The notes beneath the pieces were generated by a model that saw only the letters and a program-made list of their open reading frames with translations, had not been told where the DNA came from and searched no databases. A stretch of DNA of 64,000 nucleotides from Bacteroides sp. CAG:927 (lineage in GTDB: Bacteria > Bacteroidota > Bacteroidia > Bacteroidales > Muribaculaceae): assembly GCA_000431155.1 (NCBI GenBank), contig HF985638.1:55728-119727 (forward strand), given 5' to 3'. Shown piece by piece: positions 43,673 to 53,472 of this stretch (its first letter is position 1; every line of letters begins with the position of its first letter). The translations under genes and the position numbers were made by a program.

Positions 43673-44809
43673 TTATTCTTCAAGGCGACGGGCACCGTCA
43701 CTCACAATCACGGGATAAATCTGTGGCTTGTGACCGTACTTGCTCAGGAATTTCTCTGTTACGGTTTCAATAAACGGCTCATAAAGATCGTCTTTCACCA
43801 GATTTATAGTGCAGCCGCCAAAACCGCCGCCCATGATACGTGAGCCAGTAACGCCGCACTCTTTGGCAACATCATTGAGGTAGTCAAGCTCCTCGCAGCT
43901 CACCTCATAGAGTTTTGACATACCTTCGTGTGTCTTGTACATGCGGTCGCCCACAGTCTCGTAGTCGCCTTTAAGCAATGCGTCACACACATCAAGTACA
44001 CGCTGTTTTTCGCCAATCACATATTCGGCGCGCATATAATCCTCATGCGATATTTTGTCCTTTATGGCATTGAGCATATCCATGTCAGCGTCGCGGAGGG
44101 TTTCCACACCAAGGGTCTTGGCAACACGCTCGCAACTTTCGCGGCGTTTGTTGTAAGGAGAATCCACAAGTTCGTGTTTAACGCGGGAATCCACGAGCAC
44201 GAGCTTATAGCCATCAAGCTTGAAGGGGAAATATTCAAACTCTCCCGAACGGCAATCCAGACGCATCATATGATCCTTTTTGCCATGTACTGAAGCAAAT
44301 TGGTCCATGATACCGCAGTTCACGCCGCAATAATTATGTTCGGTGCTCTGCCCTATCTTGGCAAGCTCCATCTTGGGGAATTTGTTGTCGTTGAACAGGT
44401 CATTCAAGGCGTTGGCAAAACAGCTTTCAAGAGCGGCTGACGATGACAGTCCGGCTCCGAGAGGCACATTGCCTGCAAATGCGGCATCAAAACCCTCTAC
44501 CTTGCCGCCGCGCTTGATTATTTCGCGGCATACGCCGAATATGTAGCGTGCCCACTGCTGCTCGGGAGCATCCTCCTCTTTCAGCCCGAACTCGGCATAT
44601 TCATTCAGGTCCAGCGAGAACAAACGCACTTTGTCTGTGCCGTTAGGACGGATTTCCGCCATTATAACCTTGTCGATAGCGCCGGGAAATACAAAGCCCC
44701 CGTTATAATCGGTGTGTTCGCCTATAAGATTAAAACGACCGGGTGCCACATAGAAGATTCCGTCGCCTCCGAAATTGTTTTTAAATTGCTCGTGAATTTT
44801 ATTTTTCAT
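43673..44809 (-). CDS. galK: Galactokinase
   Basis: A 378-residue GHMP kinase of the Leloir pathway. The galactose signature is GRFNLIGEHTDYNGGFVFPG (about 23-42). The ATP motif is VPLGAGLSSSAALES (about 111-125). DQFASVHGK and the C-terminal GSRIMGGGFGGCTINLV complete the family set. It phosphorylates galactose at C1. No other gal genes are in the window. A -7 element lies at 44837-44845. Confidence 0.95.
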   Translation of the reverse strand: MKNKIHEQFKNNFGGDGIFYVAPGRFNLIGEHTDYNGGFVFPGAIDKVIMAEIRPNGTDKVRLFSLDLNEYAEFGLKEEDAPEQQWARYIFGVCREIIKRGGKVEGFDAAFAGNVPLGAGLSSSAALESCFANALNDLFNDNKFPKMELAKIGQSTEHNYCGVNCGIMDQFASVHGKKDHMMRLDCRSGEFEYFPFKLDGYKLVLVDSRVKHELVDSPYNKRRESCERVAKTLGVETLRDADMDMLNAIKDKISHEDYMRAEYVIGEKQRVLDVCDALLKGDYETVGDRMYKTHEGMSKLYEVSCEELDYLNDVAKECGVTGSRIMGGGFGGCTINLVKDDLYEPFIETVTEKFLSKYGHKPQIYPVIVSDGARRLEE

Positions 44810-44836
44810 GATAACAAGAATTAAAGTTACTTTGCA

Positions 44837-44918
44837 GCAAATGTAATCATTTTTATCAACACACCCAAAATATTGTTACTCATCGCTATTCTAAAAATTC
44901 ATAAATACTTAACTTTGC
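44837..44918. promoter_or_regulatory. Divergent promoters, galK and purF-like gene
   Basis: Minus-strand TACATTTGC (44837-44845) lies 28 nt upstream of galK. Plus-strand TAACTTTGC (44910-44918) lies 47 nt upstream of the purF-like gene. The -33 matches are weak for both. Confidence 0.55.
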
Positions 44919-44964
44919 ACCCGTCTTAGCTTAACTGCATTGACAATTAATTATACATGTACTT

Positions 44965-46851
44965 ATGGAGCAGCTCAAACATGAGTGTGGGATAGTGGTT
45001 ATACGCCTTCGCAAGCCACTGGATTATTACAAACAGAAGTACGGCTCTTACGCCTATGGGCTTGGCAAACTCTATCTCATGATGGAGAAACAGCACAACC
45101 GAGGACAGGAAGCAGCCGGAGTTGGAGTGGTCAAACTTCAGGCACCCGCCGGATACGAATACGTGTTTCGTGAACGCGCCCTCGGCACCACAGCCATTCA
45201 GGAAATATTCGGCAACATACATTCTCAGATGCATGCCGCAGAGGTGGAAAACATGAACGCCGACGAAGCGGCGCAGTTTGCCCCGTTCATAGGCGAAATC
45301 TATATGGGGCACCTCCGCTATAGCACCACGGGCAAGGGTGGCATGAGCTATGTCCATCCATTTCTGCGACGCAACAACTGGCGCTCACGCAATCTGATGC
45401 TGTGCGGCAACTTCAACATGACCAATGTTGATTCCATATTTCAAAGCGTGATAAAACGCGGACAGCACCCGCGACTCTATAGCGACACCATAATGCTTCT
45501 TGAGCAGCTTGGCTATGCTCTTGACCACGAGAATCACAGAGTTTACCGTGAGCTGCGCAACCGGCTTGAGGAGCCGGAGCTTACACGCGCCATTGAGCAG
45601 CGCATCGACATGCACCGCGTGCTTGCCGACTGCGTCGGTTCATGGGACGGCGGATATGTGATTTGCGGAGCCACGGGAAGCGGAGATGTATTCGTGCAGC
45701 GCGACCCCCACGGCATACGCCCCGCGTGGTACTACATTGACGATGAAATCGTGGTGGTGACATCCGAAAGGCCTGTCATACAGACCGCTCTCAATGTGCC
45801 TCGTGCCGATGTGCACGAGCTTGAGCCGGGAGCAGCCCTGATTCTCACTCCGGAAGGCGACCCGCAGATAGTACAGGTCATGGAGCAGGGCAAGAACCAG
45901 CGGTGCTCTTTTGAGCGAATATATTTTTCTCGCGGCAGCGATGCCGACATTTATCGCGAGCGCAAGGCCCTCGGACGCAACCTCGTGCCTGACATACTTC
46001 AGGCCACCGGACCCGATTTGAGCAAAATTGTACTCTCTTTCATACCCAATACTGCCGAAGTGGCATTCATTGGCATGGTGGAAGGATTGGAACAGCATCT
46101 TGACCGCATTCGCGCTGATGAAATTGAAAGCGCCATGGCCAACGGCACCCTTACACGAAACCGGGTGGAAGAAATCATGAGCCGTAAGCTCAGAGTAGAG
46201 AAAGTGGCAATAAAGGACATAAAACTGCGCACTTTCATTGCCGAAGGCGAGGTGCGCAATGATCTTGCAGCTCATGTTTACGATGTGACATACGGCTGTA
46301 TTCACAACAACGAAGATACCCTCGTGGTGATAGATGACTCCATTGTGCGCGGCACCACGCTCAAACAAAGCATTCTGCGCATCCTTGACCGTCTGCACCC
46401 TAAGAAAATTGTCGTCGTATCCTCATCTCCGCAGGTCCGCTATCCCGACTATTACGGCATTGACATGAGCCGTATGGGTGAGTTCATAGCATTCCGTGCT
46501 GCCGTATCGCTTCTCAAGCGCACCGGCATGCAAGACATTCTGCACCAAACCTATCTGCACTGTCTTGCTCAGAAAGATGTTCCCGACAGTGAGTTGGTCA
46601 ACTGCGTAAAAGCTGTTTATGAGCCTTTCTCCGACCGGGAAATATCAGCCGAAATCGCACGCCTTCTCACACCCGCCGACATGCATGCACAAGTGGAAAT
46701 AGTTTACCAGACTCTCAAAGGCATGCACGAGGCCATTCCCGACAGTCCCGGTGACTGGTACTTCTCCGGAAACTATCCCACCCCCGGAGGCATAAGGCTC
46801 GTCAATCAGGCTTACATCAACTTCTACGAAGGTCACGCCGACAAACGCTGA
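44965..46851 (+). CDS. Amidophosphoribosyltransferase-like protein, long form
   Basis: A 628-residue PurF homologue. The N-terminal nucleophile glutaminase starts MEQLKHECGIVVI (Cys8 after a 7-residue propeptide), with QHNRGQEAAGVGVV and GHLRYSTTGKGG. The PRPP-binding motif is LVVIDDSIVRGTTLKQSI (about 451-468). The protein is about 120-150 residues longer than classical PurF, through insertions and a C-terminal extension (about 530-628). It should make phosphoribosylamine for purine synthesis; the long form may have another role. The convergent neighbour is a thioredoxin gene. Confidence 0.85.
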   Translation: MEQLKHECGIVVIRLRKPLDYYKQKYGSYAYGLGKLYLMMEKQHNRGQEAAGVGVVKLQAPAGYEYVFRERALGTTAIQEIFGNIHSQMHAAEVENMNADEAAQFAPFIGEIYMGHLRYSTTGKGGMSYVHPFLRRNNWRSRNLMLCGNFNMTNVDSIFQSVIKRGQHPRLYSDTIMLLEQLGYALDHENHRVYRELRNRLEEPELTRAIEQRIDMHRVLADCVGSWDGGYVICGATGSGDVFVQRDPHGIRPAWYYIDDEIVVVTSERPVIQTALNVPRADVHELEPGAALILTPEGDPQIVQVMEQGKNQRCSFERIYFSRGSDADIYRERKALGRNLVPDILQATGPDLSKIVLSFIPNTAEVAFIGMVEGLEQHLDRIRADEIESAMANGTLTRNRVEEIMSRKLRVEKVAIKDIKLRTFIAEGEVRNDLAAHVYDVTYGCIHNNEDTLVVIDDSIVRGTTLKQSILRILDRLHPKKIVVVSSSPQVRYPDYYGIDMSRMGEFIAFRAAVSLLKRTGMQDILHQTYLHCLAQKDVPDSELVNCVKAVYEPFSDREISAEIARLLTPADMHAQVEIVYQTLKGMHEAIPDSPGDWYFSGNYPTPGGIRLVNQAYINFYEGHADKR

Positions 46852-46867
46852 TATCGCAAAAATCATA

Positions 46868-46910
46868 AAACGCGCCGGAACATGGCTCTCAGACCAATTC
46901 CGGTGCGTTT
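46868..46910. terminator. Bidirectional terminator, purF-like / thioredoxin
   Basis: A 13-bp stem AAACGCGCCGGAA / TTCCGGTGCGTTT (46868-46880, 46898-46910; one G-U) sits midway between the two convergent stops. Confidence 0.75.
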
Positions 46911-46932
46911 CGTATCTTATTGATAATGTTTC

Positions 46933-47397
46933 TTACTTGACTATATCGCCAAGGAAGGCATCAAACTGTGCGGCATCCATGTACCCTGTCTGCTGCTTAG
47001 TGGTGCCGTCGGGCATCATAATGAGCACGGTAGGAATAGATTGGATATTATATTTCTCGGCAAGAGCCTTGCACACATCCACATCGGCTGCTGCAAAGGT
47101 GGCCTTTTCAGAATATTTGGCCGCAGCATCATGAAACACGGGCTTGAACTGCATGCACGGACCGCACCATGTAGCCCAGAAATCAACTACTACAGGTTTG
47201 TCACCGGCCACAAGCTCATCATTAGCCGAGAACTCGATTACCTCACCCGGCTGGGCTGCAGGCTGAGGCTGTTCCTGTGTTGCACTCACTGTATCGGCTG
47301 CAGCCTCTTCAGCGGGTGCAGCTGTTTCATTCTTCTGCGAGCATGCAGCCATCATAGCGCAAATTCCCACAGCAGCAATATAAACTATTTTCTTCAT
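46933..47397 (-). CDS. Thioredoxin-fold lipoprotein
   Basis: A 154-residue exported thioredoxin. The lipoprotein signal has lipobox MAAC (Cys at about 19). An Ala/Glu/Gln/Pro-rich linker covers 20-55, and the thioredoxin domain has VVVDFWATWCGPCMQFKPVF (about 69-88) with WCGPC and the cis-Pro in QSIPTVLIM. It is a periplasmic disulfide reductase or exchange protein. A flavin reductase gene lies 40 nt upstream on the same strand. Confidence 0.9.
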   Translation of the reverse strand: MKKIVYIAAVGICAMMAACSQKNETAAPAEEAAADTVSATQEQPQPAAQPGEVIEFSANDELVAGDKPVVVDFWATWCGPCMQFKPVFHDAAAKYSEKATFAAADVDVCKALAEKYNIQSIPTVLIMMPDGTTKQQTGYMDAAQFDAFLGDIVK

Positions 47398-47437
47398 AAT
47401 TATTTAAGTTATTATTTATAATAACGCAGTATTTACC

Positions 47438-47956
47438 TTATTGTTGCACATCGTCATCGGCGGTCCACACATTTGTGATGCGACCGATATAGCGGGTGTG
47501 GAAATCCGACTCCGGATACCAGCGGCCTATCAGCTGTTTGTCCACAAATGCCTCTGCCTTAAAGCAATCCTTATACACCACCTCACATTCTATCACCAGT
47601 GAAGCTTCCTTGAATGTCACTTCACCCGATGGCAGCTCCACTGCCGTCAGGCCGGGATAATGCATCTTGTCCATCTCTCTGCCCGAATGGGTGCCCATCA
47701 CGGTAAGGATTTTGCGCATATTTTCCGGGAAAAAGCTTAAGGTGAACTTGCCGGTGCGCTCAATGTACTCATGAGTGTATCGCTGAGGACGCACAACGGT
47801 TTCGGCCACATCCATACCCCACATTTCGCCTACCATGCCCCATGAAGCGGTCATGGTATTGAAATCTGACATATTTCCGGCGGTAACGAGCATCCAATGA
47901 CTTGCTATGAGGTTTATAGGATTTGCTGTAATCTGTTTTGGAGAAATCTGTTTCAT
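47438..47956 (-). CDS. Flavin reductase family protein
   Basis: A 172-residue split-barrel FMN protein. The frame extends four codons further, but ATG at 47956 (MKQISPKQITANPINLIAS) is the usual start. FMN-binding segments are HWMLVTAGNMSDFNTMTASW (about 20-39) and VRPQRYTHEYIERTGKFTLS. It shares only the broad family with the flavin reductase-like gene at 4947-5507. Confidence 0.85.
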   Translation of the reverse strand: MKQISPKQITANPINLIASHWMLVTAGNMSDFNTMTASWGMVGEMWGMDVAETVVRPQRYTHEYIERTGKFTLSFFPENMRKILTVMGTHSGREMDKMHYPGLTAVELPSGEVTFKEASLVIECEVVYKDCFKAEAFVDKQLIGRWYPESDFHTRYIGRITNVWTADDDVQQ

Positions 47957-47965
47957 ATCATAAAG

Positions 47966-47991
47966 CACGGACCCGCCGCAGCAGGCCCGTG
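47966..47991 (-). terminator. Terminator after mdh
   Basis: CACGGACC and GGCCCGTG arms (47966-47973, 47984-47991, one mismatch) lie 24 nt beyond the mdh stop and before the flavin reductase start. The T-run is poor. Confidence 0.5.
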
Positions 47992-48014
47992 ATAATTATT
48001 TGGTTAATGTCGGT

Positions 48015-48944
48015 TCAGCAAGGAAGAGCGGCATTGGTTTTGTGTACGGCCTCTGCACTCTTGTGGAAGAGTTCGCGCTCCTGCTCATTGAGGTCAAATT
48101 CCACAATCTTCTCAATACCCTTGCGGCCGAGCAGACAGGGAACACCGATGCAAAGATCCTTTTCGCCATATTCGCCGTCAAGCAAAGCCGAGCAGCTGAT
48201 AAGACGCTTCTCATCGCGAAGCACTGCGCTCACCACCTGAGCGGCTGCGGCTCCGGGTGCTATCCACGCCGATGTGCCGAGGAGCTTGGTGAGAGTAGCG
48301 CCGCCCACCATAGTGTCAGCCGCTACTTTGGCAAGCTGATCCTCGGGAAGCAGCCCGGTTACAGGCAGCCCGCGATATGCTGCGTAACGCACCAGAGGAA
48401 TCATTGTGGTGTCGCCGTGGCCGCCGATTACGATACCTTCCACCTCAGTGGCATTGGCATTCAGAGCCAGCGACAGGAAATACTTGAAGCGTGCGCTGTC
48501 AAGTGCGCCGCCCATACCTATTATACGCTCTTTGGGCAGACCCGAAATCTTATGAATCAGATATGTCATTGTATCCATAGGATTGGCCACACACAGAATG
48601 ATGGCATTGGGCGAATATTTGAGAGCGTTTTCGGTCACTGCCTTAACGATACCGGCGTTGACACCTATAAGTTCCTCACGGGTCATGCCCGGCTTGCGGG
48701 GAATTCCCGAGGTAATCACAATCATGTCGCTGCCTGCGGTCTTTTCGTAATCATTGGTTACACCGGTAAGACGGCCATTGAAATGCAGTATGTTGGCTGT
48801 CTGCATTATATCCATGGCCTTTCCTTCGGCCACGCCTTCTTTGATGTCTATAAGCACAACCTCATCGGCAATGCTCTGAGTAACCAGCACATTTGCACAA
48901 GTGGCGCCTACATTACCTGCGCCTATCACTGTAACTTTTGACAT
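48015..48944 (-). CDS. mdh: Malate dehydrogenase
   Basis: A 309-residue LDH-like malate dehydrogenase. The NAD loop is VTVIGAGNVGATCANVL (about 4-20). Substrate/catalytic motifs include GIPRKPGMTREELIGVN (about 80-96), with the Arg typical of malate rather than lactate enzymes, NPMDTMTYLIHK, and VIGGHGDTTMIPL (His about 176). It interconverts malate and oxaloacetate in the reductive succinate pathway. A consensus promoter lies at 48987-49017. Confidence 0.93.
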   Translation of the reverse strand: MSKVTVIGAGNVGATCANVLVTQSIADEVVLIDIKEGVAEGKAMDIMQTANILHFNGRLTGVTNDYEKTAGSDMIVITSGIPRKPGMTREELIGVNAGIVKAVTENALKYSPNAIILCVANPMDTMTYLIHKISGLPKERIIGMGGALDSARFKYFLSLALNANATEVEGIVIGGHGDTTMIPLVRYAAYRGLPVTGLLPEDQLAKVAADTMVGGATLTKLLGTSAWIAPGAAAAQVVSAVLRDEKRLISCSALLDGEYGEKDLCIGVPCLLGRKGIEKIVEFDLNEQERELFHKSAEAVHKTNAALPC

Positions 48945-48986
48945 AGTAGTTCTTGTTGTTTGTTCTTGTTTGGGTGTTTAATGCCA

Positions 48987-49017
48987 CAAATATAATGAAT
49001 TATTATCTTATGAACAA
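48987..49017 (-). promoter_or_regulatory. mdh promoter
   Basis: Minus-strand TTG (49017-49015) and TATATTTG (48994-48987) have a 20-nt spacing. The -33 element lies within the last codons of glnN (stop at 49003), so mdh has its own promoter downstream of the glnN operon. Confidence 0.7.
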
Positions 49018-51192
49018 CAATTCACGGTATTTGGGCAAAGGCCACATTTCATTATCCACCATCAGCTCCAGCTTGTCGATATGATAGCGTATGGTATCCA
49101 TGCACGGTGTCACATTGTCATGATAGGCTATGGCCTTTTCGCGCTCGGAAGTTATGCGGTTGGCCTCGCGGCGCGCATCCACCATACGTGTCACTTCGCT
49201 TTTGATTATCTGTATATGGCGGGCCATATCTTCAATGGTCTCCATGTCGGCATGACTAAGTTCGGCAGCTTTTTCGGTGGGGAAGATAGCCTTGATTTTA
49301 AGCACATTGTCCAAAAGCAATGACTGGTAACGTGTGGCCACCGGCAGCACATGGTTTATGGCAAGGTCGCCAAGCACCCTTGCTTCAATCTGCACCTTCT
49401 TGGTGTACATTTCCCATTTCACCTCATTGCGAGCCTCAAGCTCCACTTTTGAGAAAACCCCTGTGTCATGAAACATCTTCACTGAGCTGGGTTTCAGATA
49501 CGCATCAAATATCAGAGGGGTGCTGCTCTCGCAGTCCAAACCGCGACGCTCTGCTTCCTTGCGCCACTCGTCGGAATAGCCGTTGCCGTCAAAATGTATT
49601 GGTTTTGACTCCACAATCAAACAGCGGATCTCCTCCAGCAATGCATTGCGCAATGTTTCGCCCTTGGCTATGCGGGCATCCACCTTTGATTTGAACATCT
49701 GCAGCTGATGGGCCACTGCCGCATTGAGAGCAAGCATGGCTGCCGCGCAGTTGGCGCTTGATCCGATTGCACGGAACTCAAAGCGGTTACCGGTAAACGC
49801 AAATGGCGATGTGCGGTTGCGGTCTGTTGCGTCAAGCATTATTTCGGGTATCTGCGACACATTCAGGCGCAACCCCTCTTTTCCGGCAAGGTCCGACAGA
49901 TCATCATTCGGACTCTCCTCCACTCTACGCAATATATCCGCAAGCTGGGTGCCGGTGAAAATGGATATTATGGCTGGAGGAGCCTCATTGGCACCAAGAC
50001 GATGTGCATTCGTGGCCGACATTATCGAGGCTTTGAGCAGCGCATTGTGGGTGTGCACCGCCGCCATCACATTCACCACAAATGTAATGAACTGAAGATT
50101 GTCCTTTGCTGTCTTGCCGGGAGAAAAAAGCATCACGCCGGTATCTGTGCCCAGACTCCAGTTGTTGTGTTTGCCCGACCCGTTTATGCCTGCAAACGGT
50201 TTTTCGTGAAGAAGCACACGGAAATGATGCCTGCGCGCCACTTCCGACATCAGCGACATCAGCAGCAGATTATGGTCGTTGGCAAGATTGGTTTCCTCAA
50301 ATATCGGGGCAAGCTCAAACTGGTTGGGTGCCACCTCGTTATGACGGGTTTTGGCCGGAATGCCAAGTTTGTGGCACTCTATTTCCAAATCCAGCATAAA
50401 TGCCTCCACTCTTGATGGTATGGCCCCGAAATAATGGTCCTCAAGCTGCTGGTTCTTGGCCGACTCATGCCCCATAAGGGTCCTGCCGGTGAGCATGAGG
50501 TCAGGACGGGCGCTGTACAGCGATTCGTCCACAAGGAAATACTCCTGTTCCCATCCCAGATAGGAGCGCACATGCTTCACATTGGGGTCAAAATAGCGGG
50601 CTACTGCCGTAGCGGCGCGATCCACAGAATTGAGGGCACGCAAAAGGGGTGTCTTGTAATCAAGGCTCTCTCCGGTGTATGATATGAATATCGTGGGAAT
50701 ACAGAGCGTATTGCCCATGATAAATGCCGGAGATGATATGTCCCATGCGGAATATCCGCGTGCCTCGAATGTGTTGCGTATCCCTCCGTTGGGAAAGCTT
50801 GACGCGTCAGGCTCCTGCTGCACAAGCAGCTTGCCGGTAAACTTTTCTATCACACCGCCCTTGCCGTTGTGTTCCACAAAAGCATCATGCTTTTCGGCCG
50901 TGGTCTCGGTCAATGGCTGGAACCAGTGGGTGTAATGACGCGCTCCGTTATCTATGGCCCAGCGCTTCATACCTTCGGCCACACTGTCGGCCACTTCGCG
51001 GGGCAACGGTTCTTTGTTGTCTATGGCACTGCACAACGCTTCAAATGTGTCGGCAGGAAGATATTCAAACATCTTCTGACGGTTGAACACATATTTGCCA
51101 TAATACACCTCAGGTCGCTCGGTGGGTATCTCCACCGGATCTGCTTTGCGGTTGAACGCTTCGTCCACAACCTTAAATCTCAATTCTGACAT
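49003..51192 (-). CDS. glnN: Type III glutamine synthetase
   Basis: A 729-residue GSIII, the long type found in Bacteroidetes. Diagnostic blocks include HWFQPLTETTAEKHDAF (about 82-98), YLGWEQEYFLVDESLY, GIPAKTRHNEVAPNQFELAP (about 278-297, Glu metal ligand), FAGINGSGKHNNWSLGTDTG (about 336-355) and NRTSPFAFTGNRFEFRAIGS. It assimilates ammonia into glutamine. It lies 24 nt after dapL in an operon with dapF, linking nitrogen uptake to lysine/peptidoglycan precursors. Confidence 0.96.
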   Translation of the reverse strand: MSELRFKVVDEAFNRKADPVEIPTERPEVYYGKYVFNRQKMFEYLPADTFEALCSAIDNKEPLPREVADSVAEGMKRWAIDNGARHYTHWFQPLTETTAEKHDAFVEHNGKGGVIEKFTGKLLVQQEPDASSFPNGGIRNTFEARGYSAWDISSPAFIMGNTLCIPTIFISYTGESLDYKTPLLRALNSVDRAATAVARYFDPNVKHVRSYLGWEQEYFLVDESLYSARPDLMLTGRTLMGHESAKNQQLEDHYFGAIPSRVEAFMLDLEIECHKLGIPAKTRHNEVAPNQFELAPIFEETNLANDHNLLLMSLMSEVARRHHFRVLLHEKPFAGINGSGKHNNWSLGTDTGVMLFSPGKTAKDNLQFITFVVNVMAAVHTHNALLKASIMSATNAHRLGANEAPPAIISIFTGTQLADILRRVEESPNDDLSDLAGKEGLRLNVSQIPEIMLDATDRNRTSPFAFTGNRFEFRAIGSSANCAAAMLALNAAVAHQLQMFKSKVDARIAKGETLRNALLEEIRCLIVESKPIHFDGNGYSDEWRKEAERRGLDCESSTPLIFDAYLKPSSVKMFHDTGVFSKVELEARNEVKWEMYTKKVQIEARVLGDLAINHVLPVATRYQSLLLDNVLKIKAIFPTEKAAELSHADMETIEDMARHIQIIKSEVTRMVDARREANRITSEREKAIAYHDNVTPCMDTIRYHIDKLELMVDNEMWPLPKYRELLFIR

Positions 51193-51216
51193 TGTAAGTA
51201 TAATATTTGTAAGTGA

Positions 51217-52449
51217 TTAGACATTGAATTTTGCTATCCTCTCCACTGCCCTGAGCGTGTCCTCATGGCTGGAGAACGCCGTAAGGCGGAAATAACCTTC
51301 GCCCGAAGGGCCGAAACCGGCTCCGGGAGTGCCCACCACATTGCATCTGTGCAGTAGGGCATCAAAGAAATCCCATGAGCTCATGCCGTCGGGCGTACGC
51401 AGCCATATATAAGGGGCATTCACGCCACCCCAGGCACGCAATCCCGCTTCCTCAAGTCCCTTGCGCAGAATTGCCGCGTTGTTCATATAATAGCTCACGG
51501 TTTCGCGCACCTGTTCCCGACCCGCGTCTGTGTACAATGCTTCAGCTCCGCGCTGCACCACATAGCTTGCACCATTGAACTTGGTGCTCTGCCTGCGAAG
51601 CCACAATGCATTGAGGCTCACTTCATTTCCTGACCTGTCCACCCCTTTCAGCTCATGAGGCACCACGGTATAACCGCATCTTAGCCCCGTAAACCCGGCT
51701 GTCTTGGAATAACTGCGAAACTCTATCGCCACCTCTTTTGCCCCGGGTATCTCATATATTGAGTGCGGAACATCACTGTCGGAAATATAAGCCTCATAAG
51801 CCGAGTCAAACATTATCAGTGCGTTATGGGTCCGCGCATATTCCACCCATTTTTTCAATTCGTGGCGTGTCAACGCAGTACCGGTGGGATTATTGGGATA
51901 ACACAGATATATTATATCCGGGCTTCCTTTGGGCAATGCGGGAATGAAATCATTTTCTGCCACACACGGCAGATACTCTATGCCGCGGCGTGTACCGTCC
52001 GGAAGCAGCTCACCTCCGCGCCCGGCCATCACATTGGAGTCCACATACACGGGATACACCGGGTCGGTCACGGCCACTTTGCAGTCAGGCGACAATATAT
52101 CGCCTATATTGCCGGTGTCGCTTTTAGCCCCGTCACTGATGAATATCTCGTCCACGCCAAGCTCCACGCCAAGCGGCGCATAATCGTGGGCCACGATGCA
52201 GCGGCGCAAAAACTCATACCCCTGTTCTGGACCGTAACCATGAAAAGTTTTCACATCCGCTTCATCCATCACGCCCCGCATCATCCCCTCTATAGCCGCC
52301 GGGCAAATCGGGCGTGTGACATCACCTATACCCATGCGTATCACATCGGCATCGGCATGAGTGTTGCGGTATGCTGTCACTTTTCGTGCTATCTCAGAAA
52401 AGAGATAGGATGGTGACAACATACTGAAATTATCGTTGACATGTATCAT
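51217..52449 (-). CDS. dapL: LL-diaminopimelate aminotransferase
   Basis: A 410-residue class I/II PLP aminotransferase that makes LL-diaminopimelate from tetrahydrodipicolinate in one step. It begins [19 protein letters not shown], has [18 protein letters not shown] (about 41-58), KCDTGN-like KSDTGN, the [17 protein letters not shown] segment and the PLP-lysine motif [19 protein letters not shown] (Lys about 246). Its ATG overlaps the dapF stop by 4 nt (ATGA), so the two are coupled. Confidence 0.95.
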   Translation of the reverse strand: MIHVNDNFSMLSPSYLFSEIARKVTAYRNTHADADVIRMGIGDVTRPICPAAIEGMMRGVMDEADVKTFHGYGPEQGYEFLRRCIVAHDYAPLGVELGVDEIFISDGAKSDTGNIGDILSPDCKVAVTDPVYPVYVDSNVMAGRGGELLPDGTRRGIEYLPCVAENDFIPALPKGSPDIIYLCYPNNPTGTALTRHELKKWVEYARTHNALIMFDSAYEAYISDSDVPHSIYEIPGAKEVAIEFRSYSKTAGFTGLRCGYTVVPHELKGVDRSGNEVSLNALWLRRQSTKFNGASYVVQRGAEALYTDAGREQVRETVSYYMNNAAILRKGLEEAGLRAWGGVNAPYIWLRTPDGMSSWDFFDALLHRCNVVGTPGAGFGPSGEGYFRLTAFSSHEDTLRAVERIAKFNV

Positions 52450-53312
52450 CTTGTGTAAGTTGAGTCGTTTCTGCGTTTATAAATCCCGTTGAAAACCTCC
52501 GTAGCCGGCCCGGTCATATACACATGGCCGTCTTCGCGCCATTCCACCTTCAAGTCACCTCCCGGCAGCTTCACGGTCACTTCCTTGCCGGTAAGCCCGT
52601 TCAGTACCGCCGCCACTGCCGTTGCGCATGCACCGGTACCGCACGCCATCGTCACGCCACTGCCTCGTTCCCACACCTGCATCTCTATCACATCCGGCCC
52701 TGCAATGGCGGCGAACTCTATATTTGCCCGGTCAGGCCACATTTCGTGACATTCAAGTTCCGGTCCTATATCATTTATTGGAAGCCCCGCAAGCGTTGGC
52801 AGGAATATCACGCCGTGCGGATTGCCCATCGACACCGCCGTCATATGCAGCTCGCCCATACTTGTTGGCACCGGCGCATTCACAACTTTTGAGGAAGCTC
52901 TCACCGGCACTTCCTCCGGTTCAAATACAGGTGCGCCCATATCCACTGTCACGCTCTCCACTTTTCCGGAAGCACCGTCCACGTGAAGTTCCAGCGTTCT
53001 GATGCCGGCCAAAGTTTCAAGTGTTAGGGTACGCTTGGCAGTCAGATTATGGTCATACACATATTTGCCCACACATCTGCTCCCGTTGCCGCACATCTTT
53101 GCCTCCGACCCGTCGGCATTGAATATTCTCATCCTGAAATCCGCCACATCGCTCGGCTCTATGAGTATAATACCGTCACCGCCCACGCCTGTGTGACGCT
53201 GGCTCATCTCTATTGACAGTTCCGAAAGTGAGTGGGGTTCATTGGCAGGACAATGAATATAGATGTAATCATTGCCCAAGCCATGCATCTTGGTAAATGA
53301 GATTTCGTTCAT
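52446..53312 (-). CDS. dapF: Diaminopimelate epimerase
   Basis: A 288-residue DapF that converts LL- to meso-diaminopimelate. The frame extends to 53336, but that start lies at the expected transcription start; ATG at 53312 gives [20 protein letters not shown]. The two catalytic Cys are in [15 protein letters not shown] (about 70-84) and [18 protein letters not shown] (about 215). It forms the head of the dapF-dapL-glnN operon. Confidence 0.95.
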   Translation of the reverse strand: MNEISFTKMHGLGNDYIYIHCPANEPHSLSELSIEMSQRHTGVGGDGIILIEPSDVADFRMRIFNADGSEAKMCGNGSRCVGKYVYDHNLTAKRTLTLETLAGIRTLELHVDGASGKVESVTVDMGAPVFEPEEVPVRASSKVVNAPVPTSMGELHMTAVSMGNPHGVIFLPTLAGLPINDIGPELECHEMWPDRANIEFAAIAGPDVIEMQVWERGSGVTMACGTGACATAVAAVLNGLTGKEVTVKLPGGDLKVEWREDGHVYMTGPATEVFNGIYKRRNDSTYTR

Positions 53313-53336
53313 ACGGTATCTCAAAGTTTGACGCAT

Positions 53337-53345
53337 GCAAAATTA
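53337..53345 (-). promoter_or_regulatory. dapF -7 promoter element
   Basis: Minus-strand TAATTTTGC lies 24 nt upstream of the ATG at 53312. A CAA on the plus strand at 53363-53365 gives a shorter than usual spacing to a -33 TTG. Confidence 0.5.
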
Positions 53346-53416
53346 ATATTTTTTTCGCACCCCAAGCTTCACTTGACTATTTTTTTATCTACTTTTTGAT
53401 TGCGGCACATTTTCAA

Positions 53417-53451
53417 CAAAAAAAATCGCGCCCGCACATAGCCGACGCGAT
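53417..53451 (-). terminator. Terminator after the alpha-amylase
   Basis: On the minus strand ATCGCGTC pairs with GGCGCGAT (around 53446-53451 and 53425-53430), followed by a run of eight T. It lies 22 nt beyond the amylase stop. Confidence 0.8.
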
Positions 53452-53472
53452 CTATTCTGAATTGCTGCCCTT

